From the NCBI RefSeq assembly GCF_016889705.1, contig NZ_CP069526.1:2852001-2916000 (forward strand): a DNA stretch of 64,000 nucleotides, in the 5' to 3' direction. Every line of letters begins with the position of its first letter. The stretch's first letter is position 1. The notes under the pieces were generated by a model that was given only the letters and a program-made list of their open reading frames with translations, made no database searches and was not told the DNA's origin. Below are positions 35,025 through 42,992 of this stretch, in pieces. The DNA comes from Amycolatopsis sp. FDAARGOS 1241. GTDB lineage: Bacteria; Actinomycetota; Actinomycetes; Mycobacteriales; Pseudonocardiaceae. Made by a program: the position numbers and the translations under genes.

Positions 35025-35492
35025 TCAGGTCAGCGCGCACCGCAGGACGATCTCGCCGTCGTCGATCTCACCGGTCGGCTCGAAGCCGAAACCGCGGTAG
35101 AACGGCCACGGTTCGCCCTTTCCCGGTTGGTAACTGGTGAACAGCTCGGTGCCACCGTCCGCCCTGACCAGTTCGATGACCTTGGCAAGCGCGGCACGCC
35201 CGTAGCCGCGGCGCTGGAACTGCGCCCCGACGAGCAGCCGCCACAGGAAGTACGAGCCGGCCACGCCGCGCGTACCCGGCGGCACCGCCCAGTTCAACAT
35301 GACGAACCCGACGGGCTCGTCGTCCGCGTACACAGCGCGATACCAGGGCGACAAGTGGGGCTTCTTGTGCGCCTCCTTCAGCGACTTCTTCACCGAGGCG
35401 ACGAACTTCTTCTGGTCCGGCCGGACCCGCACGGCGCACACCGCCTCGCGGTTGGCGTCGGTGATCTCACGCAGTTCGACGTGTGCGGTCAC
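35025..35492 (-). CDS. GNAT-family N-acetyltransferase
   Basis: 155 aa from a GTG. The acetyl-CoA binding motif A is visible as LLVGAQFQRRGYGRAALAKV (R/Q-x-x-G-x-G pattern QRRGYG), followed by the FYRGFGFEPTGE segment of motif B. The substrate cannot be predicted; many such small acetyltransferases modify antibiotics, polyamines or peptides. It lies inside the element, between the lectin gene and attR, on a normal-GC stretch. Confidence 0.8.
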   Translation of the reverse strand: MTAHVELREITDANREAVCAVRVRPDQKKFVASVKKSLKEAHKKPHLSPWYRAVYADDEPVGFVMLNWAVPPGTRGVAGSYFLWRLLVGAQFQRRGYGRAALAKVIELVRADGGTELFTSYQPGKGEPWPFYRGFGFEPTGEIDDGEIVLRCALT

Positions 35493-35780
35493 CCGGCCAT
35501 AATCAGTCCGGACCCGCCAGTCTTACCACGCGACATTTTTACATCAGTGGGTAGGTGAACGTACGACGTATCGGTTGCACTCCCGCTCTTCGGTCTCGCA
35601 GCAACGACGGTGGCGAGCACAGCTGAGCCGATAGTGATGACCAGCATGGCTCTGTCGCCGTCGAGTTGCCAGCAGGCGACCGCAGCGATACCGACGGTTA
35701 GGTCTCCCAGGGCGCCGCAAGCGCCTTCTAGTCGCGGCCGGGCGTGGACTGCGCTTCCTTGAGCGCACGGGCTGAGGAAG

Positions 35781-35893
35781 ATGTGGACCGTGAATAGACC
35801 GCGCGTAGCCGTACTTTGCCGGTCGCCGTCGCGCGCCATCGGTTGACACAAGATCGACCCCTGACCGGTTTTCGCCTGGTCAGGGGCAGATTT
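35781..35893. repeat. Copy 2 of the duplicated post-integrase segment
   Basis: Begins ATGTGGACCGTGAATAGACC and ends with the hairpin and GCAGATTT, closely similar to 33311-33421. It ends 17 bases before attR. The preceding GCTGAGGAAG resembles the GTCGAGGAAG end of the integrase gene, suggesting a remnant of a related integrase tail. Confidence 0.78.
35858..35886. terminator. Hairpin in repeat copy 2
   Basis: CCCCTGACC pairs with GGTCAGGGG across an 11-base loop, the counterpart of 33386-33414. No gene ends directly before it now. Confidence 0.45.
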
Positions 35894-35907
35894 GTGCTGG
35901 TGGGCCG

Positions 35908-35984
35908 TGGTGCCCCCGGTGAGATTCGAACTCACACTGGACGGGTTTTGAATCCGTTGCCTCTGCCAGTTGGGCTACGGGGGC
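35908..35984 (-). tRNA. tRNA, anticodon CAA (Leu), integration target
   Basis: Read on the minus strand: acceptor GCCCCCG pairs with CGGGGGC, discriminator A and encoded CCA at the 3' end; D arm GCCC...GGC; anticodon loop TTCAAAA giving CAA, a leucine codon reader; T arm GTGAG-TTCGAAT-CTCAC. The variable region is only about five bases (CCAGT), unlike the long arm of ordinary leucine tRNAs. The closing pair of the anticodon stem (A-C) is a mismatch. The identity rests on the anticodon; charging by LeuRS is not shown. Confidence 0.8.
35910..35955. repeat. attR: 46-bp direct repeat within the tRNA gene
   Basis: Identical to 14336-14381. It covers the 3' end of the tRNA from one base of the CCA through the anticodon loop, so integration leaves the tRNA intact at this end. 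Confidence 0.88.
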
Positions 35985-36156
35985 GTAGCCGGACGAACTC
36001 TACGGGATCAGTCGCGCACGGGGTGGACCGGGGAGGGGTGTCGTGGGCGCCACTTCGTGGTGAACGCCATCTTGGGATCTGGATCGGTCCCGGTAGGCTG
36101 ACCTTTCGCGGATTACCGCGAGTCAACCGTCCCGCCGAGCCTTCAGGAGGACCCCG

Positions 36157-36768
36157 GTGACCGAACAGGCTACCGAGGCCAACGGTGCCGCCACCGTGCC
36201 GCAGCGTCGGGTTCTCGTCGCCGAGGACGAGGCGCTCATCAGGCTCGACCTGGTCGAGATGCTGCGTGAAGAGGGCTACGAAGTGGTCGGCGAGGCGGGT
36301 GACGGCGAGGAAGCCGTCAGCCTCGCCACCGACCTCAAGCCCGACCTTGTCATCCTCGACGTCAAGATGCCGAAGCTCGACGGCATCGAGGCCGCGGCCA
36401 AGATCACGAGCGACCGGATCGCACCGGTCGTCATCCTGACCGCGTTCAGCCAGCGCGACCTCGTCGAGCGGGCCCGCGATGCGGGCACCATGGCCTACCT
36501 GGTCAAGCCGTTCGCGAAGCGCGACCTCGTGCCGGCGATCGAGCTGGCCGTGAGCCGCTTCTCCGAGCTGCAAGCGCTCGAAGCCGAGGTCGCCGGCCTC
36601 ACCGATCGCCTCGAGACGCGCAAGGTCATCGACCGCGCCAAGGGCCTGCTGATGAGCCGGCAGGGCCTGTCCGAACCGGACGCGTTCCGCTGGATACAGC
36701 GCACGGCGATGGACCGGCGCACCACGATGAAGGCGGTCGCCGAAGCCGTGGTGGAGAGCATCGGCTAG
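36157..36768 (+). CDS. pdtaR: ANTAR-domain response regulator
   Basis: A 203-aa protein with an N-terminal receiver domain (VLVAEDEALIRLDL; phospho-acceptor Asp in LVILDVKMPKLDG; switch Lys in YLVKPFAK) and a C-terminal ANTAR RNA-binding domain (DRAKGLLMSRQGLSEPDAFR, then MDRRTTMKAVAEAV). It should bind paired hairpins in target mRNAs and prevent termination when phosphorylated. It matches mycobacterial PdtaR (Rv1626) in design and in being near polA, rpsA and coaE. Its partner kinase PdtaS is usually encoded elsewhere. The start is a GTG after AGGAGG. Confidence 0.92.
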   Translation: MTEQATEANGAATVPQRRVLVAEDEALIRLDLVEMLREEGYEVVGEAGDGEEAVSLATDLKPDLVILDVKMPKLDGIEAAAKITSDRIAPVVILTAFSQRDLVERARDAGTMAYLVKPFAKRDLVPAIELAVSRFSELQALEAEVAGLTDRLETRKVIDRAKGLLMSRQGLSEPDAFRWIQRTAMDRRTTMKAVAEAVVESIG

Positions 36769-36794
36769 GCCATTCACTCGAAGGGGTGCCACCG

Positions 36795-36824
36795 CGGGCG
36801 TGACCAGGGGGTCGCGCCCGTTTT
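36795..36824 (+). terminator. Rho-independent terminator of pdtaR
   Basis: CGGGCGTGAC pairs with GTCGCGCCCG (one G-U pair) over a 6-base loop, followed by TTTT. It lies 27 bases after the stop codon. Confidence 0.75.
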
Positions 36825-37189
36825 GGTGTGTTGTGCCGTCGCTCTGCGCGGTCTCAAAGGGCAAGTTTGCTACCTTCGAGTCTGGTCATGTCTCGTTACC
36901 TCTTCACCGAACGAGCCGAGTCAAGGAGACTGCCAACAGAAATAAGGCCGCAAGTCAAGTGCTCCGATTGAGGCTTACTCGCACACTCACTGTCATCACC
37001 CGGTTGTCAAATTACGACGATCGGGTGGAAAGCGTCCATTACTGCCGGTGACGACCGTCACGATGTGGATACAAGACACTGGGTAACTCTGTGCAACACC
37101 TCACGGGGCGGCTACTTTCAGCGGCCAGTCAGGTCCCACGCAGGGACGAACCGCTCAGGCGAGCGGTTGGTTGGCATTTGGAGGAACGA
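36825..37189. other. Leader region of the branched-chain transporter operon
   Basis: 365 bases without a gene and with lower GC than the flanks. It presumably holds the promoter and 5' leader of the liv operon. I see no certain promoter; TTGTCA near 37006 is a candidate -35 box. An ANTAR-responsive leader is conceivable given the neighbour, but I could not identify paired hairpins. Confidence 0.35.
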
Positions 37190-38398
37190 GTGCAGAGAGC
37201 ACGACTCACGAAGATCTTCGTGCTGGCGGCTGCGGGGGCCATCTCCCTGAGCGCGTGCGCGGCGCGTAACGACAGTGGTTCGAGCGGTGGCAACACCAGC
37301 GCGCCGCAGGCGGCCGCCCCGTCGGCCGCAGCGAACGCCGCCGACCCGGCGGGTGACGGCAAGGCGCAGTGTTCGCCGACCTCCATCGCGTACGCCGGCA
37401 CGATCAACGGCGCGAACGCGGCCCTGGGCATCAACATCCTCAACGGTGCGAAGCTCGCGGTCGACCAGCACAACAAGGCGAACCCGAACTGCCAGGTCAA
37501 GCTGGAGCAGTTCGACACGGAGGGCACGCCCGACAAGGCGCCCGGCATCGTGACCCAGATCGTCAACACCCCGTCGATCATCGGCGTGGTGGGCCTCCCG
37601 TTCTCGGGTGAGTCCAAGGCGGCGGGCAACATCTTCAACGGCGCGGGCCTCGTGACCGTCACGCCGTCGGCCACCGCACCCGCGCTGAGCACCAACGGCT
37701 GGAAGACCTTCTTCCGCGGCCTCGGCAACGACAACAGCCAGGGCCCGGCCGCCGCGAAGTTCATGACCGGTGAGCTCGGCGCCAAGAAGGTCTGCGTCAT
37801 CGAGGACGACTCCGAGTACGGCACCGGTCTCGCCGCGACGACCAAGCAGGGCCTCGGCAGCGCCCTGGCGTGCGAGGACAAGGTCAAGACGAAGCAGACC
37901 GACTTCTCGGCCGTGGTCAACAAGGTCAAGGCCGCGGCGCCCGACGCGGTGTTCTACTCCGGCTACTACCAGGAAGCCGCTCCGTTCGCGCAGCAGCTGA
38001 ACGACGCCGGTGTCACCGCGAAGTTCGTGGGCCCGGACGGTGTGAAGGACGACGAGTTCGTGAAGGGCGCCGGCGACGCCGCCGCCAACGCGTACTTCAC
38101 CTGCCCGTGCGTGCCGGCCGACCAGTTCACGAAGTTCACCGACGCGTACAAGGCCGCGACCGGCAAGGACCCGGGCACCTACTCGCCCGAGGCCTACGAC
38201 CTGGCCACGATCCTGCTGAAGGGCATCGACTCCGGCAAGACCACGCGCCCGGCGCTGCTCGACTTCGTCAAGAACTACGACGGCCAGGGCCTCACGAAGC
38301 ACTTCAAGTGGAACGCCCAGGGTGAGCTCTCGGCGACCACCGTGTGGACCTACAAGGTCGAGAACGGGAAGATCGTCCGCAACACCGAGATCAAGTAG
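37190..38398 (+). CDS. Branched-chain amino acid ABC transporter substrate-binding lipoprotein
   Basis: 402 aa from a GTG with GGAGG six bases upstream. The signal peptide ends at the lipobox LSAC (Cys23), so the mature protein is a lipid-anchored periplasmic-binding-type protein outside the membrane. An Ala/Gly/Ser linker is followed by the two-lobe LivJ/LivK-type fold (SIAYAGTINGANAALGINIL, VVGLPFSGESKAAG, GPDGVKDDEFVKGAGDAA). The ligand may be leucine/isoleucine/valine or a related compound. It begins the operon that continues through LivH, LivM, LivG and LivF. Confidence 0.9.
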   Translation: MQRARLTKIFVLAAAGAISLSACAARNDSGSSGGNTSAPQAAAPSAAANAADPAGDGKAQCSPTSIAYAGTINGANAALGINILNGAKLAVDQHNKANPNCQVKLEQFDTEGTPDKAPGIVTQIVNTPSIIGVVGLPFSGESKAAGNIFNGAGLVTVTPSATAPALSTNGWKTFFRGLGNDNSQGPAAAKFMTGELGAKKVCVIEDDSEYGTGLAATTKQGLGSALACEDKVKTKQTDFSAVVNKVKAAAPDAVFYSGYYQEAAPFAQQLNDAGVTAKFVGPDGVKDDEFVKGAGDAAANAYFTCPCVPADQFTKFTDAYKAATGKDPGTYSPEAYDLATILLKGIDSGKTTRPALLDFVKNYDGQGLTKHFKWNAQGELSATTVWTYKVENGKIVRNTEIK

Positions 38399-38484
38399 CC
38401 CAGAATCCCTTCCGGTAACCGGGGTGCGTGTCCGGCGGCTCGATCCCGCCGGACCCGCACCCCGGACCCACATGGAGAACTAGT

Positions 38485-39501
38485 GTGTCGATGACCCATG
38501 ACCTGAGCTCGCTCGTCCTGGCACAGGGCGACAGCTGGATCACCTTCGACGTGAGCGGATTCCTGGACCAGTTCTGGGCCAACACGATCGACGGTCTTGC
38601 TTACGGCAGTATCTACGCGCTCGTGGCGCTGGGCTACACCCTCGTCTACGGCGTCCTCAAGCTCATCAACTTCGCCCACTCCGAGGTGTTCATCTACGGC
38701 GCCTACGCGACGTGGTTCACCTTCTTCGGCCTGGGCTTCCGGCCCGGCAGCACCCCCGAGCTCCCGGTGTTCGAACTGATCGGGTTCCTGCTCATCGCCC
38801 TCCTGGCCTCGATGGCGGTGTCAGGCGGTACAGCCGTGCTGCTCGAACGCGTCGCCTACCGTCCACTGAGGAAACGCGGCGCACCGAAACTGGTCTTCCT
38901 GATCACCGCGATCGGCGCGTCGTTCGTGCTGCAGCAGATCCTGTTCATCTGGCGCGGCGGCAACGCGGAGCAGGGCATCCGCCTGCTGCGCAACGAACCG
39001 GTGTTCAACATCTTCGGCGCCGCCGTCACCAACGTCACGATCATCACCATCATCGCGTCGATCCTGCTGATGATCGCCACGGACCAGTTCGTCAACCGGA
39101 CCAAGTTCGGCCGGGGCATCCGCGCGGTCGCGCAGGACCCGGACACCGCCACGCTCATGGGCGTGAACAAGGAACGCGTCATCACGCTCACGTTCCTCAT
39201 CGGTGGCCTGCTCGCCGGCGCAGCCGCGCTGTTCTACATGATGAAGATCCCGCAGGGCGCTTCGTACCAGGGCGGGTTCATCCTCGGCATCAAGGCGTTC
39301 ACCGCCGCGGTGCTGGGCGGCATCGGCAACCTGCGCGGCGCGCTGCTCGGCGGCCTGATCCTGGGGGTCGTCGAGAACTACGGCCAGACGCTGTTCGGCG
39401 GGGAGTGGCGCGACGTCGTCGCGTTCGTGCTCCTCGTGCTGATCCTGATGGTCCGCCCGACGGGTATCCTCGGTGAATCGCTCGGAAAGGCACGGGTATG
39501 A
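38485..39501 (+). CDS. livH: Branched-chain amino acid ABC transporter permease LivH
   Basis: 338 aa from a GTG (GGAG 7 bases upstream; an ATG two codons later is possible). The family signature NTIDGLAYGSIYALVALGYT and LINFAHSEVFIYGAY at the N-terminus, ANTR-like GIRAVAQDPDTATLMGVN in the cytoplasmic coupling loop, and AVLGGIGNLRGALLGGLILG near the end identify LivH. About eight membrane helices. Its stop overlaps the start of livM by four bases. Confidence 0.9.
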   Translation: MSMTHDLSSLVLAQGDSWITFDVSGFLDQFWANTIDGLAYGSIYALVALGYTLVYGVLKLINFAHSEVFIYGAYATWFTFFGLGFRPGSTPELPVFELIGFLLIALLASMAVSGGTAVLLERVAYRPLRKRGAPKLVFLITAIGASFVLQQILFIWRGGNAEQGIRLLRNEPVFNIFGAAVTNVTIITIIASILLMIATDQFVNRTKFGRGIRAVAQDPDTATLMGVNKERVITLTFLIGGLLAGAAALFYMMKIPQGASYQGGFILGIKAFTAAVLGGIGNLRGALLGGLILGVVENYGQTLFGGEWRDVVAFVLLVLILMVRPTGILGESLGKARV

Positions 39502-40646
39502 CGGTGACCTCGACAGCACCGGCCGCACCCGCTCCGGCCAAGCGCAAGCGGCCGATCTCGGACTGGTGGAACAACCTGCCGCGGGTGCAGCAGTGGCTCG
39601 TGCTCGTGCCGCTGGTGGCGCTCGTCTACCTGCTGCCCGTGCTCAACCCGCCGATCATCACCACGCAGCCGGGTTACGACTTCCCGATCGCGATGTTCGA
39701 GGTGTCCCGCTACGCGCTGGTCGCCATCGGCCTCAACATCGTCGTCGGCCAGGCCGGCCTGCTGGACCTCGGGTACGTGGGCTTCTTCGCCGTCGGCGCG
39801 TACGTGATGGCGCTGTTCACAAGCCCCGACTCGTCGCTGCACAAGCTGCCGTTCCTCGTCGTGCTCCCCATCGCGATGGTGGTCACGATGATCTTCGGTG
39901 TCATCCTCGGGACACCGACGCTGCGGCTACGCGGTGACTACCTCGCGATCGTGACGCTGGGGTTCGGCGAGATCGTCCGGCTGCTGGCCGACAACGTCGA
40001 CCCGCTGCGTGGCAACCGCGGTTTCCAGGGGGTCGGGCACCCGCCGGGCACGAACGCCGACGGCACGCCGCTGTTCAACAACACGAACGGCATACCGTGG
40101 TACTGGCTCTGCGTCACGATCATCATCATCGTCCTGTTCCTGGTCGGGAACCTGGAGCGCAGCCGGGTCGGCCGCGCCTGGGTCGCGATCCGCGACGACG
40201 AGGACGCGGCCGAGATCATGGGCCTGCCGACCTACAAGTTCAAGATCTGGGCGTTCGTGTCCGGTGCGGCCGTCGGTGGTCTCTCCGGTGCGCTCTACGC
40301 CGGGCAGCTCGGCTTCGTGAACAACCAGAAGTTCGACGTCGTCACGTCCATGCTGTTCCTCGCCGCGGTGATCCTCGGCGGTGCGGGCAACAAGGTCGGC
40401 GTGCTGCTGGGCGCGATCGTGGTGGCGTACGTGCCGCTGCGGTTCCAGGCGATCGCCGAGTACAAGTACCTGATCTTCGGCCTGGCGCTGATCATCCTGA
40501 TGATCTTTCGCCCGCAGGGCCTGCTGGGTGCGCGGCAGCGGCTGCTCACCTACGGCAGGCAGGCGTACCAGCGCCTGCTCGGCAAGGGCGAGCAGATCTC
40601 GAGCGACGGTTCGCTGGCCCCTGAGACCACGGGAGAGAAGGCATGA
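39498..40646 (+). CDS. livM: Branched-chain amino acid ABC transporter permease LivM
   Basis: 382 aa, about ten membrane helices after a 25-residue cytoplasmic start. LivM features: [40 protein letters not shown], the coupling loop [20 protein letters not shown] and [15 protein letters not shown]. It pairs with LivH to form the channel. The gene overlaps both neighbours by four bases (ATGA). Confidence 0.9.
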   Translation: MTVTSTAPAAPAPAKRKRPISDWWNNLPRVQQWLVLVPLVALVYLLPVLNPPIITTQPGYDFPIAMFEVSRYALVAIGLNIVVGQAGLLDLGYVGFFAVGAYVMALFTSPDSSLHKLPFLVVLPIAMVVTMIFGVILGTPTLRLRGDYLAIVTLGFGEIVRLLADNVDPLRGNRGFQGVGHPPGTNADGTPLFNNTNGIPWYWLCVTIIIIVLFLVGNLERSRVGRAWVAIRDDEDAAEIMGLPTYKFKIWAFVSGAAVGGLSGALYAGQLGFVNNQKFDVVTSMLFLAAVILGGAGNKVGVLLGAIVVAYVPLRFQAIAEYKYLIFGLALIILMIFRPQGLLGARQRLLTYGRQAYQRLLGKGEQISSDGSLAPETTGEKA

Positions 40647-41572
40647 CCGCCCCTGGCAACGGCACCGGACCGGAGGTCCCGGCCGAGGGCGGCCTCGTGG
40701 CCGAGGTCGCCCAGATGAGCGCGGAGGAGCTCGCCGAGCACGAGGCGGAGGTCGCCGAGGTCGTCGCACCGGACCGTGACATCGCGGTTTCGGTCGGCCA
40801 GACGCTGCTGAAAGTGGACGACGTCACCGTGCGCTTCGGTGGCCTCGTCGCGCTCGACTCGGTGTCGTTCGACATCCGCCGCGGCGAGATCCTGGGCCTG
40901 ATCGGCCCGAACGGCGCCGGCAAGACGACGTGCTTCAACGCGATGACCGGCGTCTACCGGCCCACGTCGGGCCGGGTGCTGCTCGAGGACAAGCCACTGG
41001 GCAAGGCCTCGCGCCACGCCATCACGCAGCTCGGCATCGCGCGCACGTTCCAGAACATCCGGCTCTTCTCGGAGATGACGGCGCTGGAGAACGTGGTGGT
41101 CGGCACCGACGCCCGCCACAAGACCAGCCTGGTCGGCGCCCTGCTCCGCACTCCGCGCCACCACCGCGAGGAGAAGCAGGCGATCGAGAAGGGCATGGCG
41201 CTGCTGGAGTTCGTCGGCATCGCCGACCGGGCGGCCGACCGCGCGAAGAACCTGCCCTACGGCTACCAGCGGCGCCTGGAGATCGCACGGGCGCTCGCAA
41301 CCGAGCCGAAGCTGCTGTGCCTCGACGAGCCGGCCGCCGGGTTCAACCCGGCGGAGAAGGAAGAGCTCATGGGGCTGATCCGGACTATCCGCGACGACGG
41401 CTTCACCGTCCTGCTGATCGAACACGACATGAAGCTGGTCATGGGCGTGACCGACCGGATCGTGGTGCTGGAGTTCGGCAAGAAGATCGCCGAGGGTGTG
41501 CCTGCCGAGATCCGGCAGAACCCCGCGGTGATCGCCGCCTACCTGGGGGTGCCCGACGATGACGTTGCTTGA
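40643..41572 (+). CDS. livG: Branched-chain amino acid ABC transporter ATPase LivG
   Basis: 309 aa, about 50 residues longer at the N-terminus than usual, with an acidic Glu/Ala-rich leader ([17 protein letters not shown]). ABC motifs: Walker [10 protein letters not shown], signature [15 protein letters not shown] in place of LSGGQ, Walker [14 protein letters not shown], and the H-loop in [12 protein letters not shown] LivG-type insertion ([19 protein letters not shown]) is present. It overlaps livM by 4 and livF by 14 bases. Confidence 0.9.
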   Translation: MTAPGNGTGPEVPAEGGLVAEVAQMSAEELAEHEAEVAEVVAPDRDIAVSVGQTLLKVDDVTVRFGGLVALDSVSFDIRRGEILGLIGPNGAGKTTCFNAMTGVYRPTSGRVLLEDKPLGKASRHAITQLGIARTFQNIRLFSEMTALENVVVGTDARHKTSLVGALLRTPRHHREEKQAIEKGMALLEFVGIADRAADRAKNLPYGYQRRLEIARALATEPKLLCLDEPAAGFNPAEKEELMGLIRTIRDDGFTVLLIEHDMKLVMGVTDRIVVLEFGKKIAEGVPAEIRQNPAVIAAYLGVPDDDVA

Positions 41573-42272
41573 GCTCGACAACGTGTCCGTCCACTACGGA
41601 CGGATCCAGGCCGTGTCGGGGCTGTCCATCACGGTCAACCAGGGTGAAGTCGTCACGTTGATCGGGGCCAACGGCGCGGGCAAGTCCACCACGATGCGGG
41701 CCATCTCCGGGATCCGGCCGATCTCGGGCGGCACGATCCGCTTCGACGGCGAGGACATCTCGCGCCTGCGCGGTGACCTGCGGGTGGTCCGCGGGATCTC
41801 CCAGTCGCCCGAGGGCCGGGGGATCTTCCCAGGCATGACGGTGCTGGAGAACCTGGACATGGGCGCGTACGCCCGCAAGGACCGGAAGAACCTGCGGCCG
41901 GACTTCGAACGCGTCTTCGAGCTCTTCCCGCGGCTCGCGGAACGCAAGAGCCAGGTCGGTGGCACGATGTCCGGTGGTGAGCAGCAGATGCTGGCGATCG
42001 GCCGCGCGCTGATGGCGAAGCCGCGGCTGCTGCTGCTCGACGAGCCGTCGATGGGCCTCGCGCCGCAGTTCATCCAGCAGATCTTCCGGATCATCACGGA
42101 GATCAACCGGCAGGGCACGACCGTGCTGCTGGTGGAACAGAACGCGCAGCAGGCGCTGTCGCGGGCCCACCGGGCGTACGTGCTCGAGACCGGGCAGATC
42201 ACCAAGTCGGGCACCGGCAAGGAGCTACTGGCCGACACCAGCATCAAGGAGGCCTACCTCGGCGTGGGGTAG
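41559..42272 (+). CDS. livF: Branched-chain amino acid ABC transporter ATPase LivF
   Basis: A 237-aa ABC ATPase with Walker A GANGAGKSTT, signature MSGGEQQMLAIGRAL, Walker B LLLLDEPSMGLAP and H-loop segment VLLVEQNAQQAL, the order and length typical of LivF. It forms the ATPase pair with LivG. The start lies inside the livG gene by 14 bases, so the two are coupled. A strong hairpin follows the stop. Confidence 0.9.
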   Translation: MTLLELDNVSVHYGRIQAVSGLSITVNQGEVVTLIGANGAGKSTTMRAISGIRPISGGTIRFDGEDISRLRGDLRVVRGISQSPEGRGIFPGMTVLENLDMGAYARKDRKNLRPDFERVFELFPRLAERKSQVGGTMSGGEQQMLAIGRALMAKPRLLLLDEPSMGLAPQFIQQIFRIITEINRQGTTVLLVEQNAQQALSRAHRAYVLETGQITKSGTGKELLADTSIKEAYLGVG

Positions 42273-42291
42273 GGCAGGGGAGCCTCGCGAA

Positions 42292-42330
42292 CCGGCCCCG
42301 CGTGCTTCGGCGCACGGGGCCGGTTCTTTG
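42292..42330 (+). terminator. Rho-independent terminator of the liv operon
   Basis: CCGGCCCC...GTGC pairs with GCAC...GGGGCCGG (a 2-base bulge on one side) over a 6-base loop, followed by TTCTTTG. It starts about 20 bases after the livF stop. Confidence 0.7.
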
Positions 42331-42492
42331 CGGCAGCTCGGGCGGACACGGCCCCGCATTCCGCACAACGGCCGGCGCACCAGTGTGAGACTGCGTCGGC
42401 TGCTGGACTGAGCGATGTCACGGGGCCCCGGGCCGAGTGAAATCGGGAGGGAGGAAGCCGGCTCTCACCGCGGCCGGCGGAGCCGGGGCGGA

Positions 42493-42930
42493 CTACACCG
42501 GCGGCCGGTCCCGCACGACGCACGTCAGGCGGGCGGTGCAGGTGCGCCGGCCCTCGTCGTCGGTCAGCACGATCTCCGCGGTGATGGTGCCGCGCCCGAC
42601 GTGCAGCGGCGTGGCGACCGCGGTGACGGTGCCCGAGCGCACGGCGCGGTGGTGCGTGCACGAGAGCTCGAGGCCCATCGAGGCGCGGTCCGGCCCCGCG
42701 TTGAGCCCGGCGACCATCGAGCCGAGTGCTTCGGCGATCGTCGCGTTGGCGCCGCCGTGCAGCAGGCCGTAGGGCTGGAGGTTGCCCTCGACGGGGATGG
42801 TGCCGACGACGCGCTCGGGCGTGGCCTCGATGATCTTCAGCCCGATCTTGTCGTTGAGCTGCTGGTCGGCAGCCGCTGGGTCGACCCCCACGAAAGTGCC
42901 CAGCTCGATTTCGCCGGCCTGCTCGGTCAC
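42493..42930 (-). CDS. Hotdog-fold thioesterase (PaaI family)
   Basis: A 145-aa protein. The central helix segment YGLLHGGANATIAEALGSMV is the PaaI/YdiI-type hotdog signature (HGG...aE), followed by a five-strand sheet ending TARLTCVV. It should hydrolyse acyl- or aryl-CoA thioesters in the cytosol. It is divergent from polA. The start is an ATG; substrate not predictable. Confidence 0.85.
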   Translation of the reverse strand: MTEQAGEIELGTFVGVDPAAADQQLNDKIGLKIIEATPERVVGTIPVEGNLQPYGLLHGGANATIAEALGSMVAGLNAGPDRASMGLELSCTHHRAVRSGTVTAVATPLHVGRGTITAEIVLTDDEGRRTCTARLTCVVRDRPPV

Positions 42931-42992
42931 GCAACGCTCCTCAACCTATGCGACACGCAAGAGTGTCGGGCCCTCACTTTAGACTCGGCTCC

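Larger units (their letters stand above)
14336..35955. mobile_element. tRNA-integrated mobilisable/conjugative element, about 21.6 kb
   Basis: The element is bounded by a 46-bp perfect direct repeat (14336-14381 and 35910-35955). The right copy belongs to an intact tRNA gene; the left copy is only the tRNA 3' part. A tyrosine integrase with excisionase (31643-33285) lies toward the tRNA end. The core operon encodes a VirD4/TraD-like coupling ATPase, a DUF2637-like membrane protein and a MobF relaxase-helicase, under a GntR-type repressor. A classical AICE would carry a TraB/FtsK translocase and a Rep or prim-pol gene; neither is present, and no VirB4 or other mating-channel gene is seen. It is therefore an integrative mobilisable element, or an ICE using an unrecognised channel. 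Confidence 0.88.

Noticed and set aside
35570..35760. Minus-strand hydrophobic segment (LVITIGSAVLATVVAA) near attR
   Set aside because: May be a remnant of a small membrane protein, but no start, no intact frame and no support beyond hydrophobicity.
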